A stretch of DNA of 64,000 nt from NCBI GenBank assembly GCA_965277535.1, contig OZ255825.1, positions 1,798,001-1,862,000 on the forward strand. Direction: 5' to 3'. Shown here piece by piece: positions 61,838 through 64,000 of this stretch. The position numbers were made by a program, and so were the translations under genes. Under the pieces are notes generated by a model, which was given only the letters and a program-made list of their open reading frames with translations, was not told where the DNA came from and searched no databases. The stretch's first letter is position 1. Every line of letters starts with the position of its first letter. Source of the DNA: Ilyomonas sp965277535 (GTDB lineage Bacteria > Bacteroidota > Bacteroidia > Chitinophagales > Chitinophagaceae).

Positions 61838-62422
61838 ATGCAAACAGATGTTATAGAAAAACTTTATACGGTGAATGAATATCTCGCACTTGAAAAAAGA
61901 GCCAAAAACAAACATGAATATTACAACGGAAAAATTGTAAGGATGCCGGGAGCCAGTTTTAAACACAACATAATAGCAGCAAATATTATAAGCATGCTCA
62001 ATGCAGCTTTGTATGAGAAGTCTTTTTTTGTTTTGAATAGTGATATGAAGATTCACATACCTCAGTTGGAGTCGTTTGTATATCCTGATGCTGTTGTAAT
62101 TTTTGAAAAGCCGCTCTTTTATGAAGGAAGAACCGATGTTGTTCTGAACCCTTTATTAATCGTAGAAGTAGCTTCCCGCTCGACAAGAAACTATGATCGT
62201 ACTACAAAATTTGAGTATTACAAAACGCTTCCATCTTTTAAAGAATATGTATTGATTGAACAAACAAAACCCTGGGTAATCGCTTCGTATAAAATTGCTG
62301 AAAGAACCTGGCAGGATACAGAAGCGTCTTCTCTTAACGATTCAATTTACTTGCGCTCAGTTGATTGCACCATCGAACTGAACAGAGTTTATCACGGCGT
62401 TCCATTCGATAAAGTCGTATAA
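61838..62422 (+). CDS. Uma2-family putative restriction endonuclease
   Basis: A 194-residue protein of the Uma2/DUF820 family (PD-(D/E)xK nuclease fold). It opens LYTVNEYLALEKRAKNKHEYYNGKIVRMPGASF with the conserved EYYNGKI and ends a core with FVYPDAVVIFE, NPLLIVEVASRSTRNYDRTTKFEYYKTLPSFKEYVLI, in which D, E, S-T and K of the active centre lie (PDAVV, VEVASRST, RTTKF). Uma2 genes occur in many copies in Cyanobacteria and Bacteroidota; the cellular role is unclear. It is divergent from the permease array. A strong ribosome-binding site lies 10 bases before the ATG. Confidence 0.92.
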   Translation: MQTDVIEKLYTVNEYLALEKRAKNKHEYYNGKIVRMPGASFKHNIIAANIISMLNAALYEKSFFVLNSDMKIHIPQLESFVYPDAVVIFEKPLFYEGRTDVVLNPLLIVEVASRSTRNYDRTTKFEYYKTLPSFKEYVLIEQTKPWVIASYKIAERTWQDTEASSLNDSIYLRSVDCTIELNRVYHGVPFDKVV

Positions 62423-62484
62423 CCTTTGGTTTTGCCACAATTTTTCCGGCACATAATTTTCTCACTACTGATAAATTAAAAATC

Positions 62485-63078
62485 ATGGACGACAAGAAAA
62501 CAAATCCTATTAATACAGAAAATAAAGTAGAGCAAAGCAAAGACGAACATATTGATCAGGACTTTCCGGGCTATCCGCATTACCCTGCAAAAGAAGACAT
62601 TATGAATCCGCAAAATTATACGGAACGCATTGAAGCCAATGTAGAGAACCTTACGCACGACGAGTTGCAGAAAACGGATAAAAAAAAAGTGACGCCAACA
62701 CCGACACCTCCGGCACCGACAACCAATGAAGGTGCCGATGACTTAGGAATTGTAATGGGAACTGAAGCTGATGTAACAGCAGATGACCTGATGATATTAG
62801 GCGATAAAGACCGCGATTTTGATCAGGATGAAGACGAAGAAATCTTTTCTGATGGCTCGGCTTCTGCCTTTGGCGCTACGGAAGAAACGGTGGGCGATAT
62901 GGACGAGCAGGACTTGCGCGATGAGCTTGACCGCACCGGCGATGACTTAGATATTTCGGGTGGCGATTTGGATGACGAGAATGAAAATATTGGAGAAGAG
63001 GACGAAGAAAACAATTATTACAGCCTTGGCGGCGACCGGCAGGATAAACTGGAAGACGATCCGGCTTCGAGCTATTAG
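62485..63078 (+). CDS. Acidic low-complexity hypothetical protein
   Basis: A 197-residue protein, very acidic and with little predicted structure. Its N-terminus (MDDKKTNPINTENKVEQSKD) is hydrophilic; a HYPAKEDIMNPQNYTERIEA segment (about 35-55) is the most ordered-looking part; a TPTPTPPAPTT linker follows; the C-terminal half is Asp/Glu-rich (FDQDEDEEIF, DEQDLRDELDRTGDDLD, GGDLDDENENIGEEDEENN). Such proteins are known in Chitinophagaceae without function. It is not secreted. The coding frame is supported by length and by the codon pattern of the acidic repeats. Its stop is 57 bp from the convergent aroQ gene. Confidence 0.75.
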   Translation: MDDKKTNPINTENKVEQSKDEHIDQDFPGYPHYPAKEDIMNPQNYTERIEANVENLTHDELQKTDKKKVTPTPTPPAPTTNEGADDLGIVMGTEADVTADDLMILGDKDRDFDQDEDEEIFSDGSASAFGATEETVGDMDEQDLRDELDRTGDDLDISGGDLDDENENIGEEDEENNYYSLGGDRQDKLEDDPASSY

Positions 63079-63092
63079 GCGTTTGTATGCTC

Positions 63093-63125
63093 AATCCTAT
63101 AAGGTTTTAAAAACCTTATAGGATT
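63093..63125. repeat. Perfect AT-rich hairpin between converging genes
   Basis: AATCCTATAAGGTTTT at 63093-63108 is the exact reverse complement of AAAACCTTATAGGATT at 63110-63125 with a single-base centre. It has the layout of the hairpin at 20801-20837 and could terminate both flanking genes. Confidence 0.85.
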
Positions 63126-63134
63126 TTAAATAAA

Positions 63135-63551
63135 CTAACCCACAAAAAACTGCACTGCCAGCTCATACCCTTTCAATCCCAAGCCACTAATCGTTCCCTT
63201 GCATTTTGCCGACACATGTGATAACTTCCTGAACTCTTCTCTTGCTTGAACATTGCTGATGTGAACCTCAATTACCGGCGTTGTAATAGCGGCAATAGCA
63301 TCGCCAATAGCAACCGATGTATGCGTATAACCACCCGGATTTATAATGATTCCATCACTACTGAATCCTTCTTTTTGCAGGCAATCAATCAACTCGCCTT
63401 CTATGTTGCTTTGGTAATATTGAAAACTTATATCCGGGTATTTCTGTTTGAGGGAAGCATAATAATCTTCAAACGTTTGGCTGCCATACACCGTTGGTTC
63501 GCGCGTGCCCAACAGGTTTAAATTGGGTCCGTTAATGATGGTTATTTTCAT
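63135..63551 (-). CDS. aroQ: Type II 3-dehydroquinate dehydratase
   Basis: A 138-residue dodecameric enzyme that removes water from 3-dehydroquinate in the shikimate pathway. Motifs are INGPNLNLLGTREPTVYGSQ, with the catalytic tyrosine and arginine (TREPTVYG), SNIEGELIDCLQ, DGIIINPGGYTHTSVAIGDA and VIEVHISNVQAREEFRKLS. Length and ends match the family. The start at 63551 is the only good one. It converges with the acidic-protein gene. It lies 102 bp downstream of the end of the partial gene at the right edge, on the same strand. Confidence 0.96.
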   Translation of the reverse strand: MKITIINGPNLNLLGTREPTVYGSQTFEDYYASLKQKYPDISFQYYQSNIEGELIDCLQKEGFSSDGIIINPGGYTHTSVAIGDAIAAITTPVIEVHISNVQAREEFRKLSHVSAKCKGTISGLGLKGYELAVQFFVG

Positions 63552-63653
63552 AAGAAATGGAAGTTTGTTTTTGCAGGAAAAATAGCTCGTTAAAAACGTA
63601 TGCTCTCAATTTTTCTGCGGTAAAAATATCTCTATAATTCAAACAACAATACG

Positions 63654-64000
63654 CTACTTTTTTGCCGTTGCATCTACGAAATAAACAAAATCAATCAACG
63701 AAGAATAAGTGCCGGGTTTGGTAATATCATATTCATTCAAATCAATTTGCAAATCGTATTTACCTGCTGTTGGAATGGTGTAAGTGTAAGAATACACATC
63801 GTTATTTTTCTGCAACGTTCCCTTTTCCTGAAAGCCTTTTTGCTTACTTAACAGGATGATACTTTGCAATGGCTTTTTTGAGGTAAAAGAAAACTGCACA
63901 CGGCTTCCCGCAGCAGCATGAATGGTTAGCTGCGAAGGTGAGCAACTGCTTACTTCATTTTCCTTTGCTCCTAAGCAAACACCGGGATAGTTTATAAATT
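63654..64000 (-). CDS. C-terminal part of an unrecognised protein, 5' end beyond right edge
   Basis: The minus frame is open from the window edge to a stop at 63654. It reads FINYPGVCLGAKENEVSSCS, then HAAAGSRVQFSFTSKKPLQS, and ends IDFVYFVDATAKK. The visible 115 residues look like a beta-sandwich domain, with AAGSRVQFSF and TAGKYDLQIDLN turns, such as the extracellular C-terminal domain found on transglutaminase-like or adhesion proteins. No signature is sufficient to name it. The N-terminus and any signal peptide lie outside the window. Confidence 0.7.
   Translation of the reverse strand, partial: FINYPGVCLGAKENEVSSCSPSQLTIHAAAGSRVQFSFTSKKPLQSIILLSKQKGFQEKGTLQKNNDVYSYTYTIPTAGKYDLQIDLNEYDITKPGTYSSLIDFVYFVDATAKK

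Noticed and set aside
62823..63094. Serine-rich minus-strand frames opposite the acidic protein
   Set aside because: They come from reading the Asp/Glu codons backward, which gives runs of Ser.

Overview
The window looks like a chromosome segment of a Bacteroidota bacterium, most likely family Chitinophagaceae. The reasons are a 285-residue primary sigma factor without the long N-terminal region, several -7 elements of the TAnnTTTG type just upstream of start codons, DUF4097, TPR, ComEC and PIN genes of Bacteroidota type, and many short intergenic palindromes of the kind common in that family. No rRNA, CRISPR array, phage or intact insertion sequence was seen. The taxonomic call is inference from gene content.

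From 1 to about 34.6 kb the content is ordinary chromosomal genes, mixed in strand: a TPR protein cut by the left edge, two DoxX proteins, a manganese catalase with a DsbA-like partner, PepSY-like and small membrane proteins, panB, a LytS/LytTR two-component pair, an O-methyltransferase, a BNR-type secreted protein, pgi, the primary sigma factor, an alpha/beta hydrolase with a family 2 glycosyltransferase, trigger factor, tRNA-Leu(UAG), an FAD sugar-alcohol oxidase, an OPT transporter, a GH20 hexosaminidase, comEC, pyrH, a MacB-like permease, a methyltransferase and a DUF4097 beta-repeat protein. Gaps between them hold several families of inverted repeats, including a 162-bp MITE-like element (16229-16390) and a nested inverted repeat (10967-11206).

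From 34.8 to 61.6 kb the window is dominated by a head-to-tail array of eleven paralogous 'large' FtsX/MacB-type ABC permease genes of about 800 codons, all on the minus strand. Nine are intact, one is split by a frameshift and one has lost its middle. No ABC ATPase, membrane-fusion protein or outer-membrane channel gene is present. A small antitoxin/PIN-toxin pair sits in the array in the opposite orientation. Four upstream regions (before the DUF4097 gene, the first and second permeases, and the last permease) share one architecture: a sigma-54-like -24/-12 element and, about 50 bp further upstream, a 20-bp palindrome close to AGTGTTCGATATCGAACACT. This suggests one enhancer-activated regulon that covers the array and the DUF4097 protein.

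From 61.8 kb to the right edge are a Uma2 nuclease-family gene, an acidic low-complexity protein, aroQ and the C-terminal end of an unrecognised protein. Across the whole window the 11-mer GCAAAAACAAA recurs at least 27 times, almost equally on both strands, in genes and gaps. That is far above chance and resembles the distribution of a DNA uptake sequence. Three genes have apparent one-base frameshifts, two of them in runs of seven identical bases, so either decay or sequencing error must be considered.
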